Origin: Siphlonurus alternatus
Taxonomy: Eukaryota; Arthropoda; Insecta; Ephemeroptera; Siphlonuridae
Direction: 5' to 3'
Assembly (NCBI GenBank): GCA_949825025.1
Contig: OX463782.1
Span: forward strand, 569,501 to 633,500
Length of the DNA: 64,000 nt
Below the pieces are notes generated by a model. It was not told where the DNA came from and searched no databases. It saw only the letters and a list, made by a program, of their open reading frames with translations. Position 1 is the stretch's first letter; the number at the start of each line of letters is the position of its first letter. The position numbers were made by a program, and so were the translations under genes. Below are positions 28,654-43,790 of this stretch, in pieces.

Positions 28654-30747
28654 GAATTGAATTGAATTGCATTGCATTGCATTGAATTGATTTGAATTGA
28701 ATAAATCAATTGATTTTAATTGAGTTGAAATTAATTGAATTGAATTGAATTGATTTGAATTGAATAAATGAATTGATTTGAATCGAATTTAATTAAATTA
28801 AATTGAATTTAATTATATTAAATTGAATTTATTTGAAATAAATTCAATTGAATTGAATTGAATAAATGAATTGAATTGAATTGAAATGAATTTAATTGCA
28901 TTGCAATGCATTGCAATGCATTAAATTGAATATAAGAATTGAATTGAATTGAATTGAATTGAATTGAATTGAATTGAATAAATGAATGAAATAAATGAAT
29001 TGAATTGAATTGAATAAATGAATTGAATAAATGAATTGAATTCATTTGAATTGAATTCAATTGAATTGAATTGAATAAATGAATTGAATTGATATGAATT
29101 TAATTGAATAAATGAATTGAATTGAATTGAATTGAATTGAATTGAATTGAATTGAAATGAATTTAATTGCATTGCATTGCATTGCATTAAATTGAATATA
29201 TGAATTGAATTGAATTGATTTGAATTGAATTGAATAAATGAATTTAATAAATGAATTGAATTGATTTGAATTGATTTCAATGGAAATGAATTCAATTGGT
29301 ATGAATTGAATTGAATTAAATAAATGAATTGAATAAAATTGAATTGATTTGAATTGAATTGAATTGAATTAAATTGATTTGAATTGAATTAAATAGATTT
29401 GAATTGAATTGAATTGACTTGAATTGAATGAATTGAATAAAAGAATTGAATTGATTTGAATTGAATTGAATCGAATAAAATTAAATTGAATTGAATTGAA
29501 TTAAATTGAATTGAATTGAATTGAATTGAATTGAATTGAATTGAATTGAATTGAATTGAATTGAATTGATTTGAAGTGAATTGAATTAAATTGAATTGAA
29601 TTGAATTGAATTAAATTGAATAAATGAATTGAATAAAATTGAATTAAATTGAACTGAATAAATGAATTGAATTGAATTGAATTGAATTAAATTGAATAAA
29701 TGAATTGAATTGAATTGATTTGATTTGATTTGATTTGAATTAAATTGAATTGAATTGAATTGAATTGAATTGAATTGAATTGAATTGAATTGAATTGATT
29801 TGAATTGAATTGAATTGAATTGAATTGACTTGATTTGAAGTATATTGAATTAAATTGAATTGAATTAAATTGAATAAATGAATTGAATAAAATTGAATTG
29901 AATTGAACTGAATAAATGAATTGAATTGAATTGAATTGAATTGAATAAATGAATTGAATTGAATTGAATTGAATTGAATTGAATTGATTTGAATTAAATT
30001 GAATTGAATTGAATTGAATTGAATTGAATTGAATTGAATTGAATTGAATTGAATTGAATTGAATAAATGAATTGAATAAATTAATTGAATTGATTTGAAT
30101 TGAATTGACTTGAATTGAATGAATTGAATAAATGAATTGAATTGATTTGAATTGAATTGATTTGAATTGAATTGAATTGAATTGAATTGAATTGAATTGA
30201 ATTGAATTGATTTGAATTGACTTGAATTGAATGAATTGAATAAAAGAATTGATTTGAATTGAATTAAATTGAATTGAATTGAATAAAATTGAATTGAATT
30301 GAATTGAATAATTTAATTGAATTTAATTAAATTGAATTAAATAAGTGAATTGAATTGAATAAATGAATTGAATTGAATTGAATTGAATTAAAATGAATTT
30401 AATTGCAAATGCATTGCATTGCATTAAATTGAATATATGAATTGAATTGAATTGAATTGAATAATTGAATTGAATAAATGAATTTAATTGATTTGAATTC
30501 AATTGAATTGAATTGAATAAATGAATTGAATTGAATTGATATGAATCGAATTGAATTGAATAAATGAATTGCATTGAATTGAATTGAATTGAATATTGAA
30601 TTGGATTGGATTGGATTGGATTGCATTGGATTGGATTGCATTGGATTGGATTAGATTGGATTGGATTGGATTGGATTGGATTGGATTGGATTAGATTGGA
30701 TTGGATTGGATTGGATTAGATTAGATTGGATTGCATTGAATTGATTT

Positions 30748-30847
30748 GCATTGCATTGCATTGCATTGCATTGCATTGCATTGCATTGCATTGCATTGCA
30801 TTGCATTGCATTGCATTGCATTGCATTGCATTGCATTGCATTGCATT
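30748..30847 (+). repeat. (GCATT)20 block
   Basis: Exact counterpart of 23807-23906 at an offset of 6941 bp. Confidence 0.95.
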
Positions 30848-32584
30848 GAATTGATTTGAATTGAATGGAATAAATGAATTGATTTTAATTGAGTTGAATT
30901 GAATTGAATTGAATAAATGAATTGAATTGATTTGAATTGAATTGAATTGAATAAATGAATTGAATTGAGTTGAATTGAATTGAATTGAAATGAATTTAAT
31001 TGCATTGCATTGCATTGCATTAAATTGAATATATGAATTGAATTGAATTGAATTGAATTGAATTGAATTGAATTGAATAAATGAATTGAATAAATGAATT
31101 TAATTGATTTGAATTGAATTCAATTGAATTGAATTGAATAAATGAATAGAATTGAATTGATATGAATCGAATTGAATTGAATAAATGAATTGAATTGAAT
31201 TGAATTGAATAAATGAATTGAATAAATGAATTGAATTGATTTGAATTTATTTGAATTGAATTGAATTGAATTGAATTGAATTGAATATTGAATTGAATTG
31301 GATTGGATTGGATTGCATTGGATTGGATTGGATTGGATTGGATAGGATTGGATAGGATTGGATTGGATAGGATTAGATTAGATTGGATTGGATTGAATTG
31401 AATTGAATTGAATTGAATTACATTGCATTGCATTGCATTGAATTGATTTGAATTGAATTAAATAAATGAATTGATTTTAATTGAGTTAAATTGAATTGAA
31501 TTGAATTGAATAAATGAATTGAATTGAATTGAATTGAATTGAATTGAATAAATGAATTGAATAAATGAATTGAATTGATTTAAATTGATTTGAATTGAAT
31601 TGAATTGAATTGAATTGAATTGAATTGAATTGAATATTGAATTGGATTGGATTGGATTGGATTGGATTGGATTGGATTGGATAAGATTGGATTGGATTGG
31701 ATTGGATAAGATTGGATTGGATTAGATTGGATTGAATTGAATTGAGTTGAATTGAATAAATGAATTGTTTTTAAATAAGTTGAATTGAATTGAATAAATT
31801 AATTGAATTGAATTAAATAAGTGAATTGAATTGAATAAATGAATTGAATTGAATTGATATGAATTGAATTGAATTGAATATTGAATTGAATTGGATTGGA
31901 TTGCATTGGAATGGATTGGATTGGATTGCATTATATTGGATTGGATTGGATTGGATTGGATTGGATTAGATTGGATTGGATTGGATTGAATTGGATTGGA
32001 TTGCATTGGATTGCATTGGATTGCATTGAATTGCAGCGCATTGCATTGCATTGCATTGCATTGCATTGCATTGCATTGCATTGAATTGATTTGAATTGAA
32101 TGGAATAAATAAATTGATTTTAATTGAGTTGAATTGAATTGAATTGAATTGAATAAATGAATTGAATTGAATTGAATTGATTTGAATTGAATTGAATTGA
32201 ATTGAAATGAATTTAATTGCAAATGCATTGCATTGCATTAAATTGAATATATGAATTGAATTGAATTGAATTGAATAATTGAATTGAATAATTGAATTGA
32301 ATAAATGAATTTAATTGATTTGAATTGAATTCAATTGAATTGAATTGAATAAATGAATTGAATTGAATTGATATGAATCGAATTGAATTGAATAAATGAA
32401 TTGCATTGAATTGAATTGAATTGAATATTGAATTGGATTGGATTGGATTGGATTGCATTGGATTGGATTGCATTGGATTGGATTAGATTGGATTGGATTG
32501 GATTGGATTGGATTGGATTGGATTAGATTGGATTGGATTGGATTGGATTGGATTAGATTAGATTGGATTGCATTGAATTGATTT

Positions 32585-32724
32585 GCATTGCATTGCATTG
32601 CATTGCATTGCATTGCATTGCATTGCATTGCATTGCATTGCATTGCATTGCATTGCATTGCATTGCATTGCATTGCATTGCATTGCATTGCATTGCATTG
32701 CATTGCATTGCATTGCATTGCATT
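32585..32724 (+). repeat. (GCATT)28 block
   Basis: Exact counterpart of 25644-25783 at an offset of 6941 bp. Confidence 0.95.
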
Positions 32725-35217
32725 GAATTGATTTGAATTGAATGGAATAAATGAATTGATTTTAATTGAGTTGAATTGAATTGAATTGAATAAATGAATT
32801 GAATTGATTTGAATTGAATAAATGAATTGAATTGAGTTGAATTGAATTGAATTGAAATGAATTTAATTGCATTGCATTGCATTGCATTAAATTGAATATA
32901 TGAATTGAATTGAATTGAATTGAATTGAATTGAATAAATGAATTGAATAAATGAATTTAATTGATTTGAATTGAATTCAATTGAATTGAATTGAATAAAT
33001 GAATAGAATTGAATTGATATGAATCGAATTGAATTGAATAAATGAATTGAATTGAATTGAATTGAATAAATGAATTGAATAAATGAATTGAATTGATTTG
33101 AATTTATTTGAATTGAATTGAATTGAATTGAATTGAATTGAATATTGAATTGAATTGGATTGGATTGGATTGCATTGGATTGGATTGGATTGGATTGGAT
33201 AGGATTGGATAGGATTGGATTGGATTGGATAGGATTAGATTAGATTGGATTGGATTGGATTGAATTGAATTGAATTGAATTGAATTGAATTGAATTGAAT
33301 TACATTGCATTGCATTGCATTGCATTGAATTGATTTGAATTGAATGGAATGGAATAAATAAATTGATTTTAATTGAGTTGAATTGAATTGAATTGAATAA
33401 ATGAATTGAATTGAATTGATTTGAATTGAATTGAATTGAATTGAAATGAATTTAATTGCAAATGCATTGCATTGCATTAAATTGAATATATGAATTGAAT
33501 TGAATTGAATTGAATAATTGAATTGAATAATTGAATTGAATAAATGAATTTAATTGATTTGAATTGAATTCAATTGAATTGAATTGAATAAATGAATTGA
33601 ATTGAATTGATATGAATCGAATTGAATTTAATAAATGAATTGAATAATTGAATGGAATTGAATTGAATTGAATTAAATAAGTGAATTGAATTGATTTGAA
33701 TAAATGAATTGAATTGAATCGAATTGAATTGAATAAATTAATTGAATTGAATTGAATAAATGAATTGAATTGAATTAAATAAGTGAATTGAATTGAATAA
33801 ATGAATTGCATTGAAATGAATTGAATTGAATTGAATTGAATTGAATTGAATTGAATAATGAATTGATTTGAATCGAATTTAATTAAATTAAATTGAATTT
33901 AATTATATTAAATTGAATTTAATTGAAATAAATTCAATTGAATTGAATTGAATAAATGAATTGAATTGAATTGAATTGAATTGAAATGAATTTAATTGCA
34001 TTGCAATGCATTGCATTGCATTAAATTGAATATATGAATTGAATTGAATTGAATTGAATTGAATAAATGAATGAAATAAATGAATTGAATTGAATTGAAT
34101 AAATGAATTGAATTCATCTGAATTGAATTCAATTGAATTGAATTGAATAAATGAATTGAATTGATATGAATTTAATTGAATAAATGAATTGAATTGAATT
34201 GAATTGAATTGAAATGAATTTAATTGTATTGCATTGCATTGCATTAAATTGAATATATGAATTGAATTGAATTGATATGAAATGAATTGAATTGATTTGA
34301 ATTGAATTGAATTGAATAAATTAATTTAATAAATGAATTGAATTGATTTGAATTAAATTCAATGGAAATGAATTTAATTGGTATGAATTGAATTGAATTG
34401 AATAAATGAATTGAATAAAATTGAATTGATTTGAATTGAATTGAATTGAATTGAATTGACTTGATTTGAAGTAAATTGAATTAAATTGAATTGAATTAAA
34501 TTGAATAAATGAATTGAATAAAATTGAATTGAATTGAACTGAATAAATGATTTGAATTGAATTGAATTGAATTGAATAAATGAATTGAATTGAATTGAAT
34601 TGAATTGAATTGAATTGAATTGAATTGAATTGAATTGAATTGAATTGAATTGAATTGAATTGAATAAATGAATTGAATAAATTAATTGAATTGATTTGAA
34701 TTGAATTGACTTGAATTGAATGAATTGAATAAATGAATTGAATTGATTTGAATTGAATTAAATTGAATTGAATTGATTTGATTTGAATTGAATTGAATTG
34801 AATTGAATTGAATTGAATTGATTTGAATTGAATTGAATTGAATTGAATTGAATTGAATTGAATTGATTTGAATTGACTTGAATTGAATGAATTGAATAAA
34901 AGAATTGATTTGAATTGAATTGAATGAAATTGAATTGAATTGAATAAAATTGAATTGAATTGAATTGAATAAATGAATTGAATTGAATTGAATTGAATTG
35001 AATTAAAATGAATTTAATTGCAAATGCATTGCATTGCATTAAATTGAATATATGAATTGAATTGAATTGAATTGAATAATTGAATTGAATAAATGAATTA
35101 AATTGATTTGAATTCAATTGAATTGAATTGAATAAATGAATTGAATTGAATTGATATGAATCGAATTGAATTGAATAAATGAATTGCATTGAATTGAATT
35201 GAATTGAATATTGAATT

Positions 35218-35594
35218 GGATTGGATTGGATTGGATTGGATTGGATTGCATTGGATTGGATTGCATTGGATTGGATTAGATTGGATTGGATTGGATTGGA
35301 TTGGATTGGATTGGATTGGATTGGATTGGATTGGATTGGATTAGATTGGATTGGATTGGATTGGATTGGATTGGATTAGATTAGATTGGATTGGATTGCA
35401 TTGAATTGAATTGAATTGAATTGAATAATGAATTGGATTGGATTGGATTGGATTGGATTGGATTGGATTGGATTTCATTGGATTGGATTGCATTGGATTG
35501 GATTGGATTGGATTGGATTGGATTGGATTGGATTAGATTAAATTGGATTGGATTGGATTGGATTGGATTGGATTGGATTGGATTGGATTGGATT
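35218..35594 (+). repeat. Double (GGATT)n block
   Basis: Exact counterpart of 28277-28653 at an offset of 6941 bp, ahead of the type-B core at 35721. Confidence 0.9.
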
Positions 35595-37688
35595 GAATTG
35601 AATTGAATTGCATTGCATTGCATTGAATTGATTTGAATTGAATAAATCAATTGATTTTAATTGAGTTGAAATTAATTGAATTGAATTGAATTGATTTGAA
35701 TTGAATAAATGAATTGATTTGAATCGAATTTAATTAAATTAAATTGAATTTAATTATATTAAATTGAATTTATTTGAAATAAATTCAATTGAATTGAATT
35801 GAATAAATGAATTGAATTGAATTGAAATGAATTTAATTGCATTGCAATGCATTGCAATGCATTAAATTGAATATAAGAATTGAATTGAATTGAATTGAAT
35901 TGAATTGAATTGAATTGAATAAATGAATGAAATAAATGAATTGAATTGAATTGAATAAATGAATTGAATAAATGAATTGAATTCATTTGAATTGAATTCA
36001 ATTGAATTGAATTGAATAAATGAATTGAATTGATATGAATTTAATTGAATAAATGAATTGAATTGAATTGAATTGAATTGAATTGAATTGAATTGAAATG
36101 AATTTAATTGCATTGCATTGCATTGCATTAAATTGAATATATGAATTGAATTGAATTGATTTGAATTGAATTGAATAAATGAATTTAATAAATGAATTGA
36201 ATTGATTTGAATTGATTTCAATGGAAATGAATTCAATTGGTATGAATTGAATTGAATTAAATAAATGAATTGAATAAAATTGAATTGATTTGAATTGAAT
36301 TGAATTGAATTAAATTGATTTGAATTGAATTAAATAGATTTGAATTGAATTGAATTGACTTGAATTGAATGAATTGAATAAAAGAATTGAATTGATTTGA
36401 ATTGAATTGAATCGAATAAAATTAAATTGAATTGAATTGAATTAAATTGAATTGAATTGAATTGAATTGAATTGAATTGAATTGAATTGAATTGAATTGA
36501 ATTGAATTGATTTGAAGTGAATTGAATTAAATTGAATTGAATTGAATTGAATTAAATTGAATAAATGAATTGAATAAAATTGAATTAAATTGAACTGAAT
36601 AAATGAATTGAATTGAATTGAATTGAATTAAATTGAATAAATGAATTGAATTGAATTGATTTGATTTGATTTGATTTGAATTAAATTGAATTGAATTGAA
36701 TTGAATTGAATTGAATTGAATTGAATTGAATTGAATTGATTTGAATTGAATTGAATTGAATTGAATTGACTTGATTTGAAGTATATTGAATTAAATTGAA
36801 TTGAATTAAATTGAATAAATGAATTGAATAAAATTGAATTGAATTGAACTGAATAAATGAATTGAATTGAATTGAATTGAATTGAATAAATGAATTGAAT
36901 TGAATTGAATTGAATTGAATTGAATTGATTTGAATTAAATTGAATTGAATTGAATTGAATTGAATTGAATTGAATTGAATTGAATTGAATTGAATTGAAT
37001 TGAATAAATGAATTGAATAAATTAATTGAATTGATTTGAATTGAATTGACTTGAATTGAATGAATTGAATAAATGAATTGAATTGATTTGAATTGAATTG
37101 ATTTGAATTGAATTGAATTGAATTGAATTGAATTGAATTGAATTGAATTGATTTGAATTGACTTGAATTGAATGAATTGAATAAAAGAATTGATTTGAAT
37201 TGAATTAAATTGAATTGAATTGAATAAAATTGAATTGAATTGAATTGAATAATTTAATTGAATTTAATTAAATTGAATTAAATAAGTGAATTGAATTGAA
37301 TAAATGAATTGAATTGAATTGAATTGAATTAAAATGAATTTAATTGCAAATGCATTGCATTGCATTAAATTGAATATATGAATTGAATTGAATTGAATTG
37401 AATAATTGAATTGAATAAATGAATTTAATTGATTTGAATTCAATTGAATTGAATTGAATAAATGAATTGAATTGAATTGATATGAATCGAATTGAATTGA
37501 ATAAATGAATTGCATTGAATTGAATTGAATTGAATATTGAATTGGATTGGATTGGATTGGATTGCATTGGATTGGATTGCATTGGATTGGATTAGATTGG
37601 ATTGGATTGGATTGGATTGGATTGGATTGGATTAGATTGGATTGGATTGGATTGGATTAGATTAGATTGGATTGCATTGAATTGATTT

Positions 37689-37808
37689 GCATTGCATTGC
37701 ATTGCATTGCATTGCATTGCATTGCATTGCATTGCATTGCATTGCATTGCATTGCATTGCATTGCATTGCATTGCATTGCATTGCATTGCATTGCATTGC
37801 ATTGCATT
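37689..37808 (+). repeat. (GCATT)24 block
   Basis: A run of 24 units, four more than the otherwise matching block at 30748. This is where the exact 6941 bp periodicity ends. Confidence 0.95.
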
Positions 37809-39540
37809 GAATTGATTTGAATTGAATGGAATAAATGAATTGATTTTAATTGAGTTGAATTGAATTGAATTGAATAAATGAATTGAATTGATTTGAATTG
37901 AATTGAATTGAATAAATGAATTGAATTGAGTTGAATTGAATTGAATTGAAATGAATTTAATTGCATTGCATTGCATTGCATTAAATTGAATATATGAATT
38001 GAATTGAATTGAATTGAATTGAATTGAATTGAATAAATGAATTGAATAAATGAATTTAATTGATTTGAATTGAATTCAATTGAATTGAATTGAATAAATG
38101 AATAGAATTGAATTGATATGAATCGAATTGAATTGAATAAATGAATTGAATTGAATTGAATTGAATAAATGAATTGAATAAATGAATTGAATTGATTTGA
38201 ATTTATTTGAATTGAATTGAATTGAATTGAATTGAATTGAATTGAATTGAATATTGAATTGAATTGGATTGGATTGGATTGCATTGGATTGGATTGGATT
38301 GGATTGGATAGGATTGGATAGGATTGGATTGGATAGGATTAGATTAGATTGGATTGGATTGAATTGAATTGAATTGAATTGAATTGAATTACATTGCATT
38401 GCATTGCATTGAATTGATTTGAATTGAATTAAATAAATGAATTGATTTTAATTGAGTTAAATTGAATTGAATTGAATTGAATAAATGAATTGAATTGAAT
38501 TGAATTGAATTGAATTGAATAAATGAATTGAATAAATGAATTGAATTGATTTAAATTGATTTGAATTGAATTGAATTGAATTGAATTGAATTGAATTGAA
38601 TTGAATATTGAATTGGATTGGATTGGATTGGATTGGATTGGATTGGATTGGATAAGATTGGATTGGATTGGATTGGATAAGATTGGATTAGATTGGATTG
38701 AATTGAATTGAGTTGAATTGAATAAATGAATTGTTTTTAAATAAGTTGAATTGAATTGAATAAATTAATTGAATTGAATTAAATAAGTGAATTGAATTGA
38801 ATAAATGAATTGAATTGAATTGATATGAATTGAATTGAATTGAATATTGAATTGAATTGGATTGGATTGCATTGGAATGGATTGGATTGGATTGCATTAT
38901 ATTGGATTGGATTGGATTGGATTGGATTGGATTAGATTGGATTGGATTGGATTGAATTGGATTGGATTGCATTGGATTGCATTGGATTGCATTGAATTGC
39001 AGCGCATTGCATTGCATTGCATTGCATTGCATTGCATTGCATTGAATTGATTTGAATTGAATGGAATAAATAAATTGATTTTAATTGAGTTGAATTGAAT
39101 TGAATTGAATTGAATAAATGAATTGAATTGAATTGAATTGATTTGAATTGAATTGAATTGAATTGAAATGAATTTAATTGCAAATGCATTGCATTGCATT
39201 AAATTGAATATATGAATTGAATTGAATTGAATTGAATAATTGAATTGAATAATTGAATTGAATAAATGAATTTAATTGATTTGAATTGAATTCAATTGAA
39301 TTGAATTGAATAAATGAATTGAATTGAATTGATATGAATCGAATTGAATTGAATAAATGAATTGCATTGAATTGAATTGAATTGAATATTGAATTGGATT
39401 GGATTGGATTGGATTGCATTGGATTGGATTGCATTGGATTGGATTAGATTGGATTGGATTGGATTGGATTGGATTGGATTAGATTGGATTGGATTGGATT
39501 GGATTGGATTAGATTAGATTGGATTGCATTGAATTGATTT

Positions 39541-39655
39541 GCATTGCATTGCATTGCATTGCATTGCATTGCATTGCATTGCATTGCATTGCATTGCATT
39601 GCATTGCATTGCATTGCATTGCATTGCATTGCATTGCATTGCATTGCATTGCATT
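39541..39655 (+). repeat. (GCATT)23 block
   Basis: A run of 23 units. The matching blocks at 25644 and 32585 have 28. Confidence 0.95.
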
Positions 39656-42600
39656 GAATTGATTTGAATTGAATGGAATAAATGAATTGATTTTAATTGA
39701 GTTGAATTGAATTGAATTGAATAAATGAATTGAATTGATTTGAATTGAATAAATGAATTGAATTGAGTTGAATTGAATTGAATTGAAATGAATTTAATTG
39801 CATTGCATTGCATTGCATTAAATTGAATATATGAATTGAATTGAATTGAATTGAATTGAATAAATGAATTGAATAAATGAATTTAATTGATTTGAATTGA
39901 ATTCAATTGAATTGAATTGAATAAATGAATAGAATTGAATTGATATGAATCGAATTGAATTGAATAAATGAATTGAATTGAATTGAATTGAATAAATGAA
40001 TTGAATAAATGAATTGAATTGATTTGAATTTATTTGAATTGAATTGAATTGAATTGAATTGAATTGAATTGAATATTGAATTGAATTGGATTGGATTGGA
40101 TTGCATTGGATTGGATTGGATTGGATTGGATAGGATTGGATAGGATTGGATTGGATTGGATAGGATTAGATTAGATTGGATTGGATTGGATTGAATTGAA
40201 TTGAATTGAATTGAATTGAATTGAATTACATTGCATTGCATTGCATTGCATTGAATTGATTTGAATTGAATTAAATAAATGAATTGATTTTAATTGAGTT
40301 AAATTGAATTGAATTGAATTGAATAAATGAATTGAATTGAATTGAATTGAATTGAATTGAATAAATGAATTGAATAAATGAATTGAATTGATTTAAATTG
40401 ATTTGAATTGAATTGAATTGAATTGAATTGAATTGAATATTGAATTGGATTGGATTGGATTGGATTGGATTGGATTGGATAAGATTGGATTGGATTGGAT
40501 AAGATTGGATTGGATTAGATTGGATTGAATTGAATTGAGTTGAATTGAATAAATGAATTGTTTTTAAATAAGTTGAATTGAATTGAATAAATTAATTGAA
40601 TTGAATTAAATAAGTGAATTGAATTGAATAAATGAATTGAATTGAATTGAATATTGAATTGAATTGGATTGGATTGCATTGGAATGGATTGGATTGGATT
40701 GCATTATATTGGATTGGATTGGATTGGATTGGATTGGATTAGATTGGATTGGATTGGATTGAATTGGATTGGATTGCATTGGATTGCATTGGATTGCATT
40801 GAATTGCATAGCATTGCATTGCATTGCATTGCATTGCATTGCATTGCATTGCATTGCATTGCATTGCATTGCATTGAATTGATTTGAATTGAATGGAATA
40901 AATAAATTGATTTTAATTGAGTTGAATTGAATTGAATTGAATTGAATAAATGAATTGAATTGAATTGATTTGAATTGAATTGAATTGAATTGAAATGAAT
41001 TTAATTGCAAATGCATTGCATTGCATTAAATTGAATATATGAATTGAATCGAATTGAATTGAATAATTGAATTGAATAATTGAATTGAATAAATGAATTT
41101 AATTGATTTGAATTGAATTCAATTGAATTGAATTGAATAAATGAATTGAATTGAATTGATATGAATCGAATTGAATTTAATAAATGAATTGAATAATTGA
41201 ATGGAATTGAATTGAATTGATTTAAATAAGTGAATTGAATTGATTTGAATAAATGAATTGAATTGAATCGAATTGAATTGAATTGAATAAATTAATTGAA
41301 TTGAATTGAATAAATGAATTGAATTGAATTAAATAAGTGAATTGAATTGAATAAATGAATTGCATTGAAATGAATTGAATTGAATTGAATTGAATTGAAT
41401 TGAATAATGAATTGATTTGAATCAAATTTAATTAAATTAAATTGAATTTAATTATATTAAATTGAATTTAATTGAAATAAATTCAATTGAATTGAATTGA
41501 ATAAATGAATTGAATTGAATTGAATTGAAATGAATTTAATTGCATTGCAATGCATTGCATTGCATTAAATTGAATATATGAATTGAATTGAATTGAATTG
41601 AATTGAATAAATGAATGAAATAAATGAATTGAATTGAATTGAATAAATGAATTGAATTCATCTGAATTGAATTCAATTGAATTGAATTGAATAAATGAAT
41701 TGAATTGATATGAATTTAATTGAATAAATGAATTGAATTGAATTGAATTGAATTGAAATGAATTTAATTGTATTGCATTGCATTGCATTAAATTGAATAT
41801 ATGAATTGAATTGAATTGATATGAAATGAATTGAATTGATTTGAATTGAATTGAATTGAATAAATTAATTTAATAAATGAATTGAATTGATTTGAATTAA
41901 ATTCAATGGAAATGAATTCAATTGGTATGAATTGAATTGAATTGAATAAATGAATTGAATAAAATTGAATTGATTTGAATTGAATTGAATTGAATTGAAT
42001 TGAATTGAATTGAATTGACTTGATTTGAAGTAAATTGAATTAAATTGAATTGAATTAAATTGAATAAATGAATTGAATAAAATTGAATTGAATTGAACTG
42101 AATAAATGATTTGAATTGAATTGAATTGAATTGAATAAATGAATTGAATTGAATTGATTTGAATTAAATTGAATTGAATTGAATTGAATTGAATTGAATT
42201 GAATTGAATTGAATTGAATAAATGAATTGAATAAATTAATTGAATTGATTTGAATTGAATTGACTTGAATTGAATGAATTGAATAAATGAATTGAATTGA
42301 TTTGAATTGAATTAAATTGAATTGAATTGATTTGATTTGAATTGAATTGAATTGAATTGAATTGAATTGAATTGAATTGAATTGAATTGATTTGAATTGA
42401 ATTGAATTGAATTGAATTGAATTGATTTGAATTGACTTGAATTGAATGAATTGAATAAAAGAATTGATTTGAATTGAATTGAATTAAATTGAATTGAATT
42501 GAATAAAATTGAATTGAATTGAATTGAATAAATGAATTGAATTGAATTGAATTGAATTAAAATGAATTTAATTGCAAATGCATTGCATTGCATTAAATTG

Positions 42601-42771
42601 AATATATGAATTGAATTGAATTGAATTGAATAATTGAATTGAATAAATGAATTAAATTGATTTGAATTCAATTGAATTGAATTGAATAAATGAATTGAAT
42701 TGAATTGATATGAATCGAATTGAATTGAATAAATGAATTGCATTGAATTGAATTGAATTGAATATTGAATT

Positions 42772-43153
42772 GGATTGGATTGGATTGGATTGGATTGCAT
42801 TGGATTGGATTGCATTGGATTGGATTAGATTGGATTGGATTGGATTGGATTGGATTGGATTGGATTGGATTGGATTGGATTGGATTAGATTGGATTGGAT
42901 TGGATTGGATTGGATTGGATTAGATTAGATTGGATTGGATTGCATTGAATTGAATTGAATTGAATTGAATTGAATAATGAATTGGATTGGATTGGATTGG
43001 ATTGGATTGGATTGGATTGGATTGGATTTCATTGGATTGCATTGGATTGGATTGGATTGGATTGGATTGGATTGGATTAAATTGGATTGGATTGGATTGG
43101 ATTGGATTGGATTGGATTGGATTGGATTGGATTGGATTGGATTGGATTGGATT
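42772..43153 (+). repeat. Double (GGATT)n block
   Basis: GGATT-rich pair of runs around the gaataatgaattgg bridge, ahead of the type-B core at 43290 and 0.6 kb before the LINE insertion. Confidence 0.9.
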
Positions 43154-43786
43154 GAATTGAATTGAATTGAATTGCATTGCATTGCATTGAATTGATTTGA
43201 ATTGAATAAATCAATTGATTTTAATTGAGTTGAAATTAATTGAATTGAATTGAATTGATTTGAATTGAATTGAATAAATGAATTGATTTGAATCGAATTT
43301 AATTAAATTAAATTGAATTTAATTATATTAAATTGAATTTATTTGAAATAAATTCAATTGAATTGAATTGAATAAATGAATTGAATTGAATTGAAATGAA
43401 TTTAATTGCATTGCAATGCATTGCAATGCATTAAATTGAATATAAGAATTGAATTGAATTGAATTGAATTGAATTGAATTGAATTGAATAAATGAATGAA
43501 ATAAATGAATTGAATTGAATTGAATAAATGAATTGAATTCATTTGAATTGAATTCAATTGAATTGAATTGAATAAATGAATTGAATTGATATGAATTTAA
43601 TTGAATAAATGAATTGAATTGAATTGAATTGAATTGAATTGAATTGAAATGAATTTAATTGCATTGCATTGCATTGCATTAAATTGAATATATGAATTGA
43701 ATTGAATTGATTTGAATTGAATTGAATAAATGAATTTAATAAATGAATTGAATTGATTTGAATTGGTTTCAATGGAAATGAATTCA

Positions 43787-43790
43787 ATTG
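43787..43790 (+). repeat. Target-site duplication, 5' copy
   Basis: The uninterrupted landmark elsewhere (for example 53900) reads gaattcaattggtatg. Here the left flank ends gaattcaattg and the right flank begins attggtatg after the poly(A). The duplicated bases are therefore attg, or aattg if one A of the tail belongs to the target. No target bases were lost. Confidence 0.85.

Larger units (their letters stand above)
23221..30161 (+). repeat. 6941 bp higher-order satellite unit, copy 1
   Basis: Every position from here to about 30.75 kb that I compared recurs exactly 6941 bp downstream. Paired examples are gcagcg at 25092/32033, the long ATTGC block at 25644-25783/32585-32724, the type-A core at 26929/33870 and the type-B core at 28780/35721. 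Conceptual translations of matching stretches are also identical. The left limit is set by a mismatch: 23220 is a while 30161 is t. Further left the copies also differ in pentamer counts, and gaagtaaatt (22901) corresponds to gaagtatatt (29837). Confidence 0.85.
30162..37102 (+). repeat. 6941 bp higher-order satellite unit, copy 2
   Basis: This is the second unit of the exact 6941 bp tandem pair. The match at this offset runs on into a partial third unit until the ATTGC block at 37689-37808, which has 24 units against 20 at 30748-30847. After that the offset to the following sequence becomes 6961-6966. The gaagtatatt variant is present at 29837 and 36778 but not in the older copy at 22901, which places this pair as the most recent amplification in the window. 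A real recent unequal exchange and an assembly duplication are both possible. Confidence 0.85.
1..43790 (+). repeat. Pentanucleotide (ATTGA/GAATT)n composite satellite array, left part
   Basis: The span is built almost entirely from ATTGA pentamers with blocks of the one-base variants ATTGG and ATTGC, and shorter GATTT blocks. Frequent 8-9 bp insertions such as aataaatg break the 5 bp phase. A handful of non-pentameric landmark segments recur in order and give a higher-order structure (separate entries). All pentamers are in one orientation; I saw no inverted segment. C is nearly absent from the + strand apart from ATTGC blocks and landmarks. The array runs off the left edge. No unique-sequence gene, RNA gene or other transposon was seen inside it. 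The long minus-strand open frames, with repeating IQFNS, IQSNP or MQCNA peptides, follow from the 15 bp codon cycle of a 5 bp repeat. The likely setting is heterochromatin, which is an inference. Confidence 0.97.

Noticed and set aside
43788..43790. TTG as the ORF1 start
   Set aside because: It lies in the satellite target duplication; ORF1 is truncated by the 5' junction and the TTG is only in frame by chance.
1..43790. CRISPR-like array
   Set aside because: There are no unique spacers between constant repeats. The spacing units are themselves pentamer repeats and the context is eukaryotic.
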